Source: Iris pallida (Eukaryota > Streptophyta > Magnoliopsida > Asparagales > Iridaceae). From it: 64,000 nt of DNA. Of this stretch, positions 21,570-34,309 are shown one piece after another. The translations under genes were made by a program, and so were the position numbers. The stretch is from the NCBI GenBank assembly GCA_029216955.1, contig JANAVB010009599.1, positions 1,056,447 through 1,120,446 on the forward strand. Direction: 5' to 3'. The notes under the pieces were generated by a model. That model did not search any database. It had not been told where the DNA came from and was given only the letters and a program-made list of their open reading frames with translations. Positions within the stretch are counted from its first letter, which is position 1; each line of letters starts with the position of its first letter.

Positions 21570-22194
21570 ACTTAGCCTCCTATGATAAATAAATATAAAA
21601 ATGTGACTTGAATTATTAGAGTGCTATGTGATCGGCTAGGGAATCATGGTAGGGTTATCCACTTGGCCCGGCAATCCGCGGTGACCTCAACGGAAAGTCA
21701 TGCCGGCCAACCTGGATAACATGGACATGAAGGTATCTGCTACACCCTACGTGAGGTGAGAGTGGCACAAGAAAAATAGTGAAATGGGGCTTTGATCACA
21801 TAACTCCTAATAATTTCCCCATCCCCGAATAGTATCATGGATCCGGACATGGAACGTCATCACACGGGATTCAAAAGCAGGGGGCCAACCCACTTCCAAA
21901 TTGATGTCTATATAAGTATATGAAACATGGTTATCACACACCAATATACCAATGAAATCCGGGAATAACATCTCATGACAGGATCCGACGTATACTAGTC
22001 CGTGAACCGTCGTGTCGGGAATCATGTAAGACACTACAACTGAATCGAATATAGTAGATATCAAGACAATAAAAACTATCAATGAATGTACTCGCCTGTG
22101 GTCCTGAGCTGATAAGGTGAACAGACGCTCAGAGTAATCATAGACCTATAATGAGATACTATGAGTCAAACATGGTTTTATAATAAAAAGGAAA

Positions 22195-22545
22195 CTAATT
22201 TAAGTCATGAATGCAAGTCTAAGTCAAACTTGGTCAATCTAGGTCAAACTGAGTCGTACTAGGTCATACTGGTTCATACAAGGTTACTAGGAGTCAATCC
22301 AAGTCAAACTAGGTCAAACGGGGTCAAAGGTTGACTTACAGTTGACTTTTGGTCAACTGGTCAACCCTGGTCAACTCTGGTCAACTCTAGGTCAACACTA
22401 GGTCAAACTAGTCTAATGTTGACCAACTGTTGACTTTCAGTCAACTGGTCAACTCTGGTTGGTTTCGGTCAAATCTAGTCACTTATAGGCTAAGGTTGAC
22501 TCTCGGTTGACTTTTGTTGACTTTTAGGCAAAATGGTCAACCGAA
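22195..22545. promoter_or_regulatory. W-box array, D left LTR
   Basis: TTGAC/GTCAA cores occur some thirty times in 350 bp, as AGGTCAAAC, GTTGACTTTTGG, TGGTCAACT and similar strings on both strands. TTGAC(C/T) is the core bound by WRKY factors. The array is kept in the other LTR and partly in the solo LTR (31250-31315). Confidence 0.65.
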
Positions 22546-23035
22546 GTCAAAACAAGTATAAGAGCACTATATTTGATCATTACCAACCAAAGGAACAAAG
22601 TTCTAACCATATCTTGGACTCTAAACTCAAATACCTTAGTTCTAGGTAAAACCTACATTACCCTTACCAAGGTAATCCCGATACTTTGCCCAATACAAAG
22701 GAAACCCCGCTAATTCTCAAGATACTAGCCTAGGCTCCCTAGAGTAGTTAGATACTATCCTATCTAAAGGTACCTACCAAGATACATAGGTTTCCTAGAT
22801 ATCTAACCTATCTTAGAACACATGTTGGTTTATTCTTATTACCTTACCATGATATTCTCTAACTTATCTTAGTTAACACCCACATACCACACTCACTCAT
22901 TCCCTCACAACATTTACTTCTATAATACCACACTCATAGGCTCTCACCTATAGGCTTATATATAGGCTTACACCTATAGGCTACTAGCTATACATATATA
23001 GGCTCTCTCTCTCACACACATAGGCTTATAGGTTC

Positions 23036-23061
23036 ATATATATATATATATATAATTTTTT

Positions 23062-23096
<35 letters not shown>

Positions 23097-23129
23097 TATA
23101 TATATATATATTTATATATATATATATGT
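23036..23129. repeat. TA microsatellite in D left LTR
   Basis: Runs of (TA)n are broken by short T tracts. The right LTR has only a short TATATG stretch at this place (35160-35180), so the repeat expanded after insertion. Confidence 0.85.
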
Positions 23130-23800
23130 AGGCTGATATTAGGACAGCTACAAGGCTGATTTAAGGGCTGTCAGTGGGGCTAATACATAGGCTAATACAT
23201 GGGGGTTTAGTGGACTATTTAGGACAGGTAGAGGCTGGTTACAAGGGGCTGAATTGGCATGGTTTTAGTGGACTGAAATGGGTACAGGTATAGACTGATA
23301 TGGGGGTTAATTAAGGACTGTTTTCAGGGCTAAGTTTAGGCTGGTTAGGGACAGGAATTAGGACTGTTTTAGGGTGCTTGGAAGGGCTAAAATGTAGGCT
23401 GTTTGGGACAGCTACATGCTGTTTTAGGGGGCCTGAAATGGGCTGATACACGGCGCTTGTTTAGGACAGTCAAGGCTGGTTTGTGGGGCTTGTTTAGGGA
23501 CTGAATTGGACTGATATGTGGACTGAAACATGGGCTAAACTGGGACAGTTAGGGACAGGTAAAGGGGGATAACAAATGCTGGTTTAAGGGGGGCCAAATG
23601 TTGGCTGATATGGGGTGGTTTGGGGCTAATTTATAGCTGTTATGGACTGTTAAGGACAGCTATAGGGGCTGTTCTATAGGCTGGTTTGTGACAGGTTTTG
23701 GGGCTTCTATGGGGGTCTATTTAGGACAGGTTTGGGGTTGCTAAGGTTGGTATGGGAGGCTGAATTTGGAACTGAACAATAGGGCTAATAAGGGTTGATA
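23130..23800. repeat. GGACAG/GGCTG-rich degenerate repeat block, D left LTR
   Basis: Short phrases such as TTAGGACAG, AGGCTG, GGGGCT and GACTGATATGG recur every 15-30 bp with no fixed period. The strand is rich in G runs of three to six. The block is conserved at 35180-35860 in the other LTR. No coding frame is credible. Confidence 0.5.
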
Positions 23801-24185
23801 TGGTTGATCCCCTACTCCCCATAAACTGCTATTAAGAAGTGTCAAAACTACTGTTGAAGCAGCAGTTACACAGTCCTCTGTGGGGCTGTCCTGACTCCAG
23901 AAATCAGTCCCCTGGGAGGGGGACTGATACACCCAAGCTGCTGTTCACAGCAGGCCTCCCCCATCCCCTCATTCACTCCATCACTCCCCTATACATCTCT
24001 CAATCTCTCACTCACACATACTCTCAAACACCTCTCTATACACAAACACACACACCCATTCTAACACCAACCAAGCACTCTCTAAATTCCTCCCCCTTGG
24101 CCGAATTCCCATACCCCCCTAGAACACAAATGAATACACATTATGACACACCAATGAATACATATAAATATATAGACATTAATAA

Positions 24186-24193
24186 TATATATG

Positions 24194-24268
<75 letters not shown>

Positions 24269-24273
24269 CTTTG

Positions 24274-24304
<31 letters not shown>
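24186..24304. repeat. TA microsatellite left of the retroposon
   Basis: Almost pure (TA)n interrupted by CTCCTTTGAATAA. Together with 26001-26321 it was one microsatellite before the GC-rich retroposon inserted. The sequence TGAATAATATATA occurs on both sides (24272 and 25999) and is the target duplication. Confidence 0.85.
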
Positions 24305-24315
<11 letters not shown>

Positions 24316-25998
24316 CACACAGGCTTTTATTGAAAGAAAGAACAAGACAAAGCAACACAGAACGGTGGCCGGCTCCCACAAGCGGGCCACCCGTACCAAC
24401 AGCAAAATTCAAAACAAAGAAAGAAGCGGGGGAAAAGAAAAAAAAGGGGGGGGGGGGCACGTGGCGGGAGTTCGCGGGCCCGAGGAGCTGCTCCGGGCGC
24501 GGAGCCCGAAGGGAGAGCGGCCCGAGGGGGCACGGGACCCCGGGCGACTGCGGGGCCCGAGGAGGAAGAGGGGGGCCTCGGGACCCACACCCTCGATCCA
24601 GAGGGGGAGGCGCCACCAGGGCCGGAGGCGACCACGACCGGCGGGAGCTGCGACACGGTGGGGGGGACCCTCGGCTGCGCCACCGGGGGAGGGCGGAGAA
24701 GACTGGCTGGGAGAGGAGAGCTCGGGGGAGGAGCGCAAAGCGAGAGGGGCCAGCGCCGCCTAGGGAGGACGGGGGCTCCGCCGAGGGGCGGGGGCGGGGG
24801 CGCTGGGACTTGCGACGAGAGGAAGACGCGACGGTCGGAGCTCGGGAGAGGAAGAACGCACGCCGGGGAACCGGAGAGGGAAGGTCTCCACCGCCGGAGA
24901 GCCGGAGGACCAGCGGGAGGGGGGAGAGGTAACGTCGCCGGGGAGAGACAGCCACCAGGAGAGACGCGCGGCGGAAGACCGGCGACGGGGGGGCTAGAAA
25001 TAGCGGCGGTACGACCCCAAGGCATGGGCGTACGCCGCCCACTGCGCTGCGGAGGAGGAGCCGTGGGCACCAGTGGAGGGCCAGAGGGTCGCGGTCGGCT
25101 GGGCGGGGGCGGAGACCCAGTACCACCGGAGGGTGGCTGGGTCCTGCCAGTAGACCCCCGCCGCGGAGGAAGGAGCCGGGGCGAGGTGGGCGGCGGGGGG
25201 GGGGGGGAAGCGGAATCCGAGAGCGTCGAGGAGGGCGGCAGCTCCGGGGCGACGCCTGCTCCCGACGCGGGGGGTGGCGCAGGAAGCTCCGGAGGGGATA
25301 CCTCAGCCTGGGCGGAAGGCGCCGAGAGAAGGCCCGCCCCCGGGGCGGGGGGCTGCGCTGAAGGAGGAGGAGGCTCGTCGGGGGGGCTCACGGATGAGTC
25401 GGGGAGGACGGTCGCCAGAGCGAGGGCCTCCAGAGACGGCGGCTCAGGGCGGAGCGGTCCGGACGGGCCGGAGGCGGTCGCTGGACCCGCAGGAGGGGGG
25501 AGAACAGGGGCTGGAGGGGGTTCCGACACGGGAGGAATCCACAGGGAGGGGGAGGGGGAGGGGGAGGGGGAGGGAGGAGCCACTGTCGGATGGATGCCGG
25601 AGGGAGGCGGACCGATGGTGGCCGGTGGGGGCGCCTGCACGGGCAGGGAGCACGCCAAGCTGGAGGAGATGAGAGGGGCTTGCGGAGGGCCGAGAAGGGA
25701 GGGAGCCGAGGACTGCCGGAAGCACCGAGTCCGGCGGGTTCTTCGACGTCGCGGGCGGCGGTTACGCCGAGGGGGAGGAAGAGCCGAGGAAACGTCGCCG
25801 CACGTCGGACAAGGGGGGAAGGAGCCTTGCGCGGGGAGCGACCAGGGGTAGCCCGGCCAACCGAGTGGCCCGAGATGGCCGGGTGAGCTGGAGTCGCTCG
25901 ACGAGGGGGGCGACGCCCAAAGGCGGGCGGTCGGCGGCCATGGCCGAGGAGCGGTAGTGCTCCCCCCAGTGGGATCCAAGCCCAAATCCCGTCGGCCA
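24305..25998 (-). mobile_element. GC-rich polyadenylated retroposon
   Basis: This 1.69-kb insert is absent from the other LTR of D. On the minus strand it ends with AATAAA (24326-24331), twelve bases of sequence and an A9 tail, and it is flanked by TGAATAATATATA direct repeats. These are the marks of target-primed reverse transcription of an mRNA-like transcript. It is strikingly GC-rich in an AT-rich setting and shows little CpG loss. No reverse transcriptase is present, so it is a processed copy of a cellular transcript or a non-autonomous LINE derivative. I do not recognise the source. Confidence 0.75.
24327..25985 (-). CDS. Proline/serine-rich ORF of the GC-rich retroposon, unrecognised
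   Basis: This is an uninterrupted 552-codon frame that starts only about a dozen bases from the 5' end of the insert and runs to the poly(A) signal. The product is extremely rich in Pro, Ser, Arg and Gly. The only compact motif is CPTCGDVSSALPPPRRNRRP with a following Arg-rich run, which might be half of a zinc site. Caution: stops are rare at this GC content, and other frames on both strands are also open for hundreds of codons (for example 24658-25851 plus). Coding is therefore possible but not shown. I assign no function. Confidence 0.3.
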   Translation of the reverse strand: MGLDPTGGSTTAPRPWPPTARLWASPPSSSDSSSPGHLGPLGWPGYPWSLPAQGSFPPCPTCGDVSSALPPPRRNRRPRRRRTRRTRCFRQSSAPSLLGPPQAPLISSSLACSLPVQAPPPATIGPPPSGIHPTVAPPSPSPSPSPSLWIPPVSEPPPAPVLPPPAGPATASGPSGPLRPEPPSLEALALATVLPDSSVSPPDEPPPPSAQPPAPGAGLLSAPSAQAEVSPPELPAPPPASGAGVAPELPPSSTLSDSASPPPPPPTSPRLLPPRRGSTGRTQPPSGGTGSPPPPSRPRPSGPPLVPTAPPPQRSGRRTPMPWGRTAAISSPPVAGLPPRVSPGGCLSPATLPLPPPAGPPALRRWRPSLSGSPACVLPLPSSDRRVFLSSQVPAPPPPPLGGAPVLPRRRWPLSLCAPPPSSPLPASLLRPPPVAQPRVPPTVSQLPPVVVASGPGGASPSGSRVWVPRPPSSSSGPAVARGPVPPRAALPSGSAPGAAPRARELPPRAPPPLFFLFPRFFLCFEFCCWYGWPACGSRPPFCVALSCSFFQ

Positions 25999-26000
25999 TG

Positions 26001-26325
<325 letters not shown>

Positions 26326-27256
26326 TTATGATACAATATGATACATTGAAAACACATTCTCTAGACAACATAAATCTGAGATTTAAATATCTAATAAATT
26401 ATTTACACATAGACACAAACACTTGGTGTCCAAAAATAGGGTTTTTCCACTAGGACACAAAACAACACATAGGACACACCTAAAGTCTCCAAATGGACAC
26501 GAAATGGACACAAATGGAGACACAACCATGGGGGTCATTCCTATGGGTCCAAAATCATCCTATATGCATGAAGAAATGAAAAGGAGAAGGGATTTATACC
26601 TCTCGGTAGATCGAATCTAGGAAAAACCCCTTCCGATGCGACCCCGACACGTAGGAATCCCAAATGGACACGAACGAGCTCCGAATCCTCCCAAACTTGG
26701 CTAGCTCCCTCCTTAGCTTGAGTAGAGAAGAATGAAAGAAGGTTGGGTGGAAGAATGGATTGATTTGGTGGAGAAAATCTATAGGAACCTCTCTAAAATT
26801 TGGGAAAGAACAAGAGAGAGAATGTGGAATGAAAAATAAAACAAGAGGCTCACTCCTCTCCCTCTAATTAGGGCCGGTCACTATAGGCTATGTTTCCCCC
26901 TTTTTTGCAATGTCTAAAATACCCCCCATTAGCCTATTTACTTAATATCAGAAGAAGGGTTTATGGTTGAGGCTAAATTAGTCATTCTAAATCTCTAATC
27001 TAACCAAACCCTATCCATAACTAATTAGTCTAACCACTAACTAAAATTAATATCATGTGGGCCATGGCTAACTAATGTGTGGGTCCCACTAGAGTCAAAA
27101 CTACCCCGGGTCCCCGTTACAAGTCGGATTGAGCTAAAATTCGAACCCGACTCAAATAACCCCAAAACAATATCATAAATAATAAAATAAATTTCAAAAG
27201 TATTCGAAAATACAAAATGACAAAATACCACTATTTCTGTAAACTAGGGGGATAAA

Positions 27257-28596
27257 TCTATCTACCTTAAAATATTTCGTCCTCGAAATTAAAACCAAAC
27301 AATAGTAAATTATCAAAATCACAAGTCATGGCTTAAAATTTAAAATAATTTAAAATCTCAAAAATCAAAGCATGAATTAAATGACTAAAATTATAAAATT
27401 TAAAATTACTCTCAAATAGAAATTGGGTGCTATAAGTCTATCTACCTAAAAAGAATCATCCTCAAAATTAAAACAAAGTAAACACATAAAAATTATGCAA
27501 ATCGATAATCGTATACGTCTGTCCAATCATCATGATACTCAGAATCTCCGTCATGCCAGTGAGCAAAGCTACGATAATCACAGAGTCCTCAACTACGGTA
27601 CATACCTCTAGAATTATGGTATTTAAATTTTTCGTATTGTCGTATGCTTGGCAGCAAAAACCTTAAATTCCCACATCCGAGAAATACGACCATAATCCGA
27701 CTATATGTCCTCACTATGCCTGCTAGCATGACCCTAGAGTATTCTAAAATCTCATAATCGAGGCGACCTAGCCCATACGACTTATCTCAGAAGAAAATCA
27801 CATCACAAGAACAAATTTCATCCAACGATCAAAGAACAGATAGAATCGAATTTCAAGACAGTTTATAAGAAGGCAAATACGGAAAGGAGATCGAAAGATT
27901 GGAACCTGCACTCTGCCACGCCAGATAATATAGGTTTCTAAACTTAACTTGGCTAAATCCGTGAGATATTTCCAAACAATTTTGCAAAATAAAGGATAAG
28001 ATGTTAGTCAAAATGCTTAAGGAGTGGTCCAAGTAGAATTCGAGAAACATATTTAACCATGATGTCGTTATCTGAAGTCATACCTCGCCAGTATTTCTCT
28101 GGATGCAAACTCCCGATTCCGTAATACAAGAATAAATATACTTTTTGAACTTTTCTTGAATTAATCCATGAGGCACTTTCAACAATTATCAGAAAGGACA
28201 AGAAGGATTACCCAAAAGGTTAGTGAAGAAGAGTTTAGTCAAATCATAGGAAAGACAAAATACAAAACAATCATGTTGAGAAAATCCTACTTGTGGCTGT
28301 AGATAGACAGAGTTAACCAAGACGGGGAAGAATGATGATAAAAATTTGTTCTTGCTCATCCGGTCATAATGAAGTGATCCGATTTAAGATAAAATCTGAT
28401 AACCATATACGTCTTCCTGAAATTATATTGCCAGAATTTTTGCCACGCCGATAAGCATAGCTAAAATAAACGATAGAGTCCATAACTAAGGTATGCACCC
28501 TAAAATCATGTCATCTGAAATTCTTACCACGCCATCCGGTATGGCTGTAAGAAAATCCAAATTCTATAACTAGGATAAGCATATCTAAAATCAGGA
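27257..28596 (-). other. Element D interior, 3' part, non-coding
   Basis: Next to the LTR the minus strand reads TTTCGAGGACGAAATATTTT then AAGGTAGATAGA. This is the conserved end of Tekay/Del elements with its polypurine-like tract, and a second, weaker copy lies 180 bp further in (27437-27480). The rest holds degenerate repeats around the phrases CC(A/G)CGCC, TATGGCT and ATAACTA(A/G)G (27520, 28440, 28520) and no credible frame. Gag and pol have been lost. Confidence 0.6.
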
Positions 28597-31500
28597 TGTA
28601 ACACCCATTTTTCTAAAAAGAGGGTAATTTTGATCTTTTGTAAAGGTTTATTATTTAATAATGGGATTTATGATTTATGGAAATTTTTAATTAATTTAAT
28701 ACTATTTAAAAATGGTGAATTATAATTTTGATGTGTTAGCTAGTGAACTCTAGAACTGTTGAGCCTAGAGACTAACCATGACCATGGGTACCTAACCATG
28801 TGATTAGAATGACTATTTACAACTTTTTAGGCTAAGAGTATTTTGGTCATTTTGTGACTTTTAAATTATTTAGGATTTTGATTAATTGGTGAATTTTATA
28901 TTATTTTAATAATATTTAAATTGATGTATTATAATTTTGGTTATTTTTTATATTTTAATATTTTGAGAAAATTTTATATTTTTAATATTATTTTATTGGA
29001 TTTGTTTAGTCGGGTTTGAGTTTCGTCTCGTTCCGACTTGTATTGTGACCCGGGTAGCTTAAACTCTAGATGGGACCCAATATTAAGTTAAGCATGTCTC
29101 ACAAAGTCCAACATTTAAGTTAGTTAATTAAACTAATTTTTATCATGTTAGAATGGTTAAGTTAGAGACTCAAAACTAGATCATTTTGACCCCAAACTTG
29201 AACCTAGTCTAGACTTAACCATATGAGACTAGAGAGGGGGCAATTAGGACATTTCCCATTAGCCCTAATGGACTCTTTATGGCAGCCACCTTTAGGAGAG
29301 AATGATTTATTTCATTCATTACAATCTTGCCTCTTTTATTTTTCTTTTGTTCTTCCCTAATTTTAGAGAGCCTTCCCATTGATTTGATCTCCAAATCAAA
29401 TCATTCCTTTACCAAACCTTCCCTTAATCATTCCCATTCTCCAAAGGAAGGGTGCTACCAAGGATTAGAAGAGAAGTACAAGGAGGACTGTCCACTTTGA
29501 GGGATCTTCGTATCGGAGTCGTGTCCTAAAGAATTTCATTGGGATTCCACTCCCAATAGGTAAAATCCATCCTCTAAATCAATTTTCTTTGCATATAAAT
29601 TAGTTTTGAATCCATAGGATCCATCCTCATGCATGTGTCCCATTTAGATTCAAATTTGAGGCCATTTGGAGCTCTCTTGAGGATTTTAGATATGTGTCTT
29701 GTGGCCTACTTGATAGATCCCAAATTAGGACACCCCATGTGTATGTATGTATGACAATAGTTTAAATAGATATTTAAATTCAATTTTAGAATGGTTAGAG
29801 AGTGGATTGATCTTAGTTAGGATGGTTAGAATGAGTTTCATTTGGATACCTATGTTTGTATCCAAGTATCTTGGCGTATATGTGTTCTTTTGTCCAAAAC
29901 AACTCAAATTCGTCATAATATTCATCCACGTTTTTATTAACCAAAGCAACTTAGAAATGTCATAACTTTTAGCTTAGAACTCCGATTTATCTTCCATTTT
30001 TTTAAAAGAACCGTATGAAAGTTAGCTTTCCAAATATATATTTTAATAAGCCAAACTCTTTCTGTAACTTTCTGTAGAATTATTTGAGTGTCAGCTTTAC
30101 GAAAGACGAACGTGTTTCGATATTGTCGCGATTTCGGGAGCTTTCGGACACGAAAATGCAATCCGTTTTAAGTTTCGGAAAGCTAACACGAAGGCCTACA
30201 ACATATGTTAATCCTAGAATTTAGTAGAGGCCCAATTGGTATAGTATTAGTTTTAAGTAGAAGAGTGACTATACGATATATGCATTTTGTGTAACCTATA
30301 AATCTATGTAGTATGGATATTAAATAAATATAGAGTATGTAATACATGATATGTTAGATGAATGAAATAATATACATCCTCTTTACATTAATGTATATAT
30401 ATGGTTGAATGCAAGCATGTAGGAATGCAATTAATATAATGTATGTAAGCAATGCATAAATGCATGAATGAAAGAATGATATACAATGTATGCATGAAAG
30501 TATATAATGAATGCTAGATATGAATACAAGGTATACATGTAATGATAGATACGAATGCATAATATATAAATAATATAATGCAATATATAATGATAGCATG
30601 TATGGTAATGTAGAATATATGATGCAAGCATGTATATGTCCACTGTTTTTTCTTTTCCTTACATTTTTCTTCCCTTTCCTTTCCATTTCAGTTTTTTCTC
30701 TTTTTTCCTCTTCTATTTTTACATGTTGTATACAATGTATATAATGTATAGATGCATGTAATTATGTAATATGCATGAATGACATGTATGTAATAAAAAT
30801 AAGTATATGTATGCAACTTAATGATATGTGAATGGATATAATGTCTGAACTAAAATATGCATGCATATGGGATATAAATGAATGTATAAATGCATGAATG
30901 AATGTCATATATGAATGAATGAATCAATCAAAGGTATAAGTAAAATATAATGTATTGTAATGAATGTTAACATATATAATGTATAAAAGTATGTATATAA
31001 ATGTGCATGAATGTATATATCTATGTAACTATGTAAATATACATGATATAACATATGCCTATATATAAATATGTACGTAATGTGGATATGCATGTATGTA
31101 TGAAGGTATGTATTTATATATATTATCTATTTTATATTATGCATTGTTGTGGTTCACATTGTCTTGTGATTGTGTGAATGCTAGCCTAGGCTTGGTTAGG
31201 CCTAGTGAGACTTGTTAGACTTGTTTGGGCTAGGACTTGACCTAGTTGACCTTATTTCACTAGTGTGGTTGACTAGAGTTGACCAAGTGTTGACTTTAGT
31301 CTAGTTTGACCTAGACAGCATGCAGATGCATTGTACATTTTATTTATCATCTCTCGTATACATCTTGACCTGTGTTGCTCTAAATAGGATTCTGTGGCTT
31401 CAGTTTGGACCTCTATACCTATCAGTTGTTCAGGTTATCAGGCGAGTACATTCTCTGATCATTTCATATCTTGTTTAGGATTATATTTCCTGCTTTAGAT

Positions 31501-32535
31501 TATCTTACTTGATGCTGACACGTTGGTAACACGGATTAGTACTATATGGATCCCTTCATGAGATGTTATCCCTCTCGGGAGCATCAGATACTCTTGTCTC
31601 GTGTGTTTCACTTACATCACGTATCTCATGCGTCTATTATCATGAATCTTCGGGAATCAGCTAGTGACTCATGTACTCTCATGATCACCGAGCCTTCACA
31701 AATTAATTCATGAATCACCCTTTATGGGCAATGTAGTATAATCATGAATCTTAACGTAACTTGACTGGATCCTTGTGTATTGATTGGGGATGGAGGAGTA
31801 TAAATGAACATGTGGATAATTCTAAGTAGTATAATCATGAATCAATTCTGTAGTGTAATCATGAATCAGTCCCTAGCCATTCACATGTTTATCCTGTACT
31901 CTGAATCACTAGCACTGTCTCTCTTTATATATCATAGATATTTACTTACAGTCTCTCTTTTATATTATGCTATTCTTTAGTTTCTTGTATTTTATTATCT
32001 TGCATGATTATATTTCCTTTCCTACTATGACTTGTTGAGATGTATTGTGCTCGCTCCTGTCCTGACTGGACCTGTTGAAATATTACAGAGGACGAGGACG
32101 AGGCGTGTTGTCCAACTTATTATAGGCCTACCCTAGATGATAGTACAGACTTGGACCAGCAGCAGGATCCTTTAGCTGTGGACGATACTCCACCAGATTA
32201 GGATATTTTCTTTATGTTTTTATTCTGGACGATTGTATTATGATATTTGGATTCTGTGGATTTGTTATATCTTTTAGACACTTAGACTCTCTGGTTGTAC
32301 TTATGTGGATTCCTTTTCGTTTCAACAATATCTATCTATCTTCTATTTTATCATTCTGCCTGAGATGTGATTAAGACTGTATCTGCTATGTCACCTCCAT
32401 TCGGAGAGTATATACTGTACAGGTACCTTTATATTGTTAGATATTGACCAAGGACAGCGTTCTACCGCCGACACTGCGGCGTAGGCTGGACGTACCCATG
32501 TCTCGTGCCCTTACTCTAGGGTGCGGGTCGTGACA
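28597..32535 (+). mobile_element. Inverted solo LTR of the D family
   Basis: It begins TGTAACACCC and ends GGGTGCGGGTCGTGACA, with near-identical 5-bp flanks CAGGA (28592-28596) and CAGGC (32536-32540). Both ends match the reverse complement of D's LTR ends, for example CGTTCTACCGCCGACACTGC near 32460. Only one copy is present and no internal region, so it is a solo LTR left by recombination, or a single diverged LTR. It is more diverged from D's LTRs than they are from each other. The stretch 30300-31130 is AT-rich with ATGTATG/AATGAATG phrases. 31200-31320 keeps several TTGAC boxes. Confidence 0.7.
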
Positions 32536-32540
32536 CAGGC

Positions 32541-32912
32541 TCTATGTCCTTGTCATGCTAGCTTGTATGGCTGCGATAAATTCTAAACTCCATAAATAAA
32601 GAAGACATTTGTCTTATCATGATATACCTTAATTCAATCCACCAAATTTATCACGATGTAAGATCAAAGTCAACAACGAACATCAAGAATCAAAATCAAC
32701 AACAAATTAAGGAAGTGTAAATGGAGGCAAGTGGGAATAGACTCAAGAGTTTTCGAAGTATGATTCTCAGGGGTTATCCCTGGAATCTATCAAGAGTTCC
32801 TAACTGTTTTTGAGAAACTCCTATCATAACCTAGAAAATATATCCTAATAGCTGGCTCGTAGCAGCGCTCTAAGTCAAGCACCACTACGAAATCGCACTA
32901 GTTGCGACTCTG
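32541..32912 (-). other. Element D interior, 5' part, non-coding
   Basis: This short remainder lies between the solo LTR and the leader. It repeats the phrase TAAATTCTAAACTCCATAA seen at the other side of the solo LTR. I see no open frame. Confidence 0.5.
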
Positions 32913-32937
32913 ACCTGCATGGGCCACCACAAAAACG
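32913..32937 (-). promoter_or_regulatory. Element D leader / putative primer-binding region
   Basis: Directly after the minus-strand 5' LTR the sequence reads GTTTTTGTGGTGGCCCATGC then AGGTC. The same string follows the 5' LTR of E (51182) and, slightly changed, of G (56608). I do not recognise the matching tRNA. Confidence 0.5.
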
Positions 32938-33612
32938 TGTCATGACCCGCACCCTAATTAGGGGCACGAGTACATGGTTACGTCCAGCCTACGCCGTAGC
33001 ATCGGCGGTAGAACGCTGTCTAGGTTGTCTACAAAACTACACTAAATAGTATAAAGGTACTTGTACAGTATATACACTCCGAATGGAGGTGACATAGCAA
33101 TACAGTCTCAATCACAAAAACAAACCAGGATAGGTAGCACGAAAGGAAATATGATAGATGAAAATAGAAAATAAGTTCAAGATCCACACAAGTCCAGAGC
33201 TATACACAACTACACAGAGTCATAGAAATATAATATAAAATGCTACAAACTGAAAGTACTAGCTGGCTCGCAGGCCAGGCAAACCTAACTAAACTACACT
33301 ACTCAGGGTGAGCAAAGTCTAGTGGCTCTACTAACAAGCCACGGTCCAGGTCTACTCAGTCAGACTCGACACCATAATAGGTCGAGCAATCTGACTCAGA
33401 ATCATCTGTAATATATCAACGGTATCCAGTCAGGAAAATGAGCAAGTACAAACACCAACAGCAGTTCCATATGAATTGACAAATACTATAAGAGACACTA
33501 TAATGAAATACAAGACAAAGAAATGTGAAATACAGGGTAAAATCAGCAGGAAATGTATAATAGATGTGAGTACTGAATAGGACGACAATATATATATATG
33601 ATGACTTAGGAA

Positions 33613-33681
33613 CTATTCGAAAGCCGAGTTACAACCCTTAAACCAAACAAGGACCGGGGTTGTAACTCTTCTCCCGAATAG
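33613..33681 (-). repeat. Conserved long stem-loop, D right LTR
   Basis: CTATTCG...CGAATAG outer arms and GAGTTACAACCC / GGGTTGTAACTC inner arms. The inner stem is perfect here over twelve pairs, one better than in the left copy, so the pairing looks maintained. Confidence 0.7.
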
Positions 33682-34309
33682 AACTTAGCCCCCTATGATA
33701 AATAAATATAAAAATGTAACTTGAATTATTAGAGCGCTATGTGATCGGCTAGGGAATCATGGTAGGGTTATCCACTTGGCCTGGCAATCTGCGGTGACCT
33801 CAACGGAAAGTTATGCCGGCCAACCTGGATAACATGGACATGGAGGTATCTGCTACACCCTACGTGAGGTGAGAGTGGCGCAAGCAAAATAGTGACATAG
33901 GGCTTTGATCACATAACTCCTAATAATTCCCCTATCCCCGAATAGTATCATAGATCCGGACATGGCACGTCATGACACGAGATTCAAAAGCAAGGGGCCA
34001 GCCCACTCCCAAATCGATGTCTATATAAGTACATGAAACATGGATATCACACACCAATATACCAATAAAATTCGGGAATAACATCTCATGACAGGATCCG
34101 ACGTATACTAGTCCGTGAACCATTGTGTTGGGAATCATGTAAGATACTACAACTGAATCGGATATAGTAGATATCAAGACAATAAAAACTATCAATGAAT
34201 ATACTCATCTGTGGTCCTGAGCTAATAAGGTGAACAAACGCTCAGAGTAATCACAGACCTATAATGAGATACTATGAGTCAAACAGGGTTTTATAATGAA
34301 AAGGAAACT

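Noticed and set aside
24330..25851. Long plus-strand open frames (200 and 397 codons) in the GC-rich insert
   Set aside because: They run against the poly(A) direction and are explained by the scarcity of stop codons at this GC content. Only the minus frame fits the transcript polarity, and even that is uncertain.
30354..31093. Tyr/Ile/His-rich frames in 30354-31093
   Set aside because: They fall in AT-rich ATGTATG/AATGAATG simple sequence of the solo LTR.
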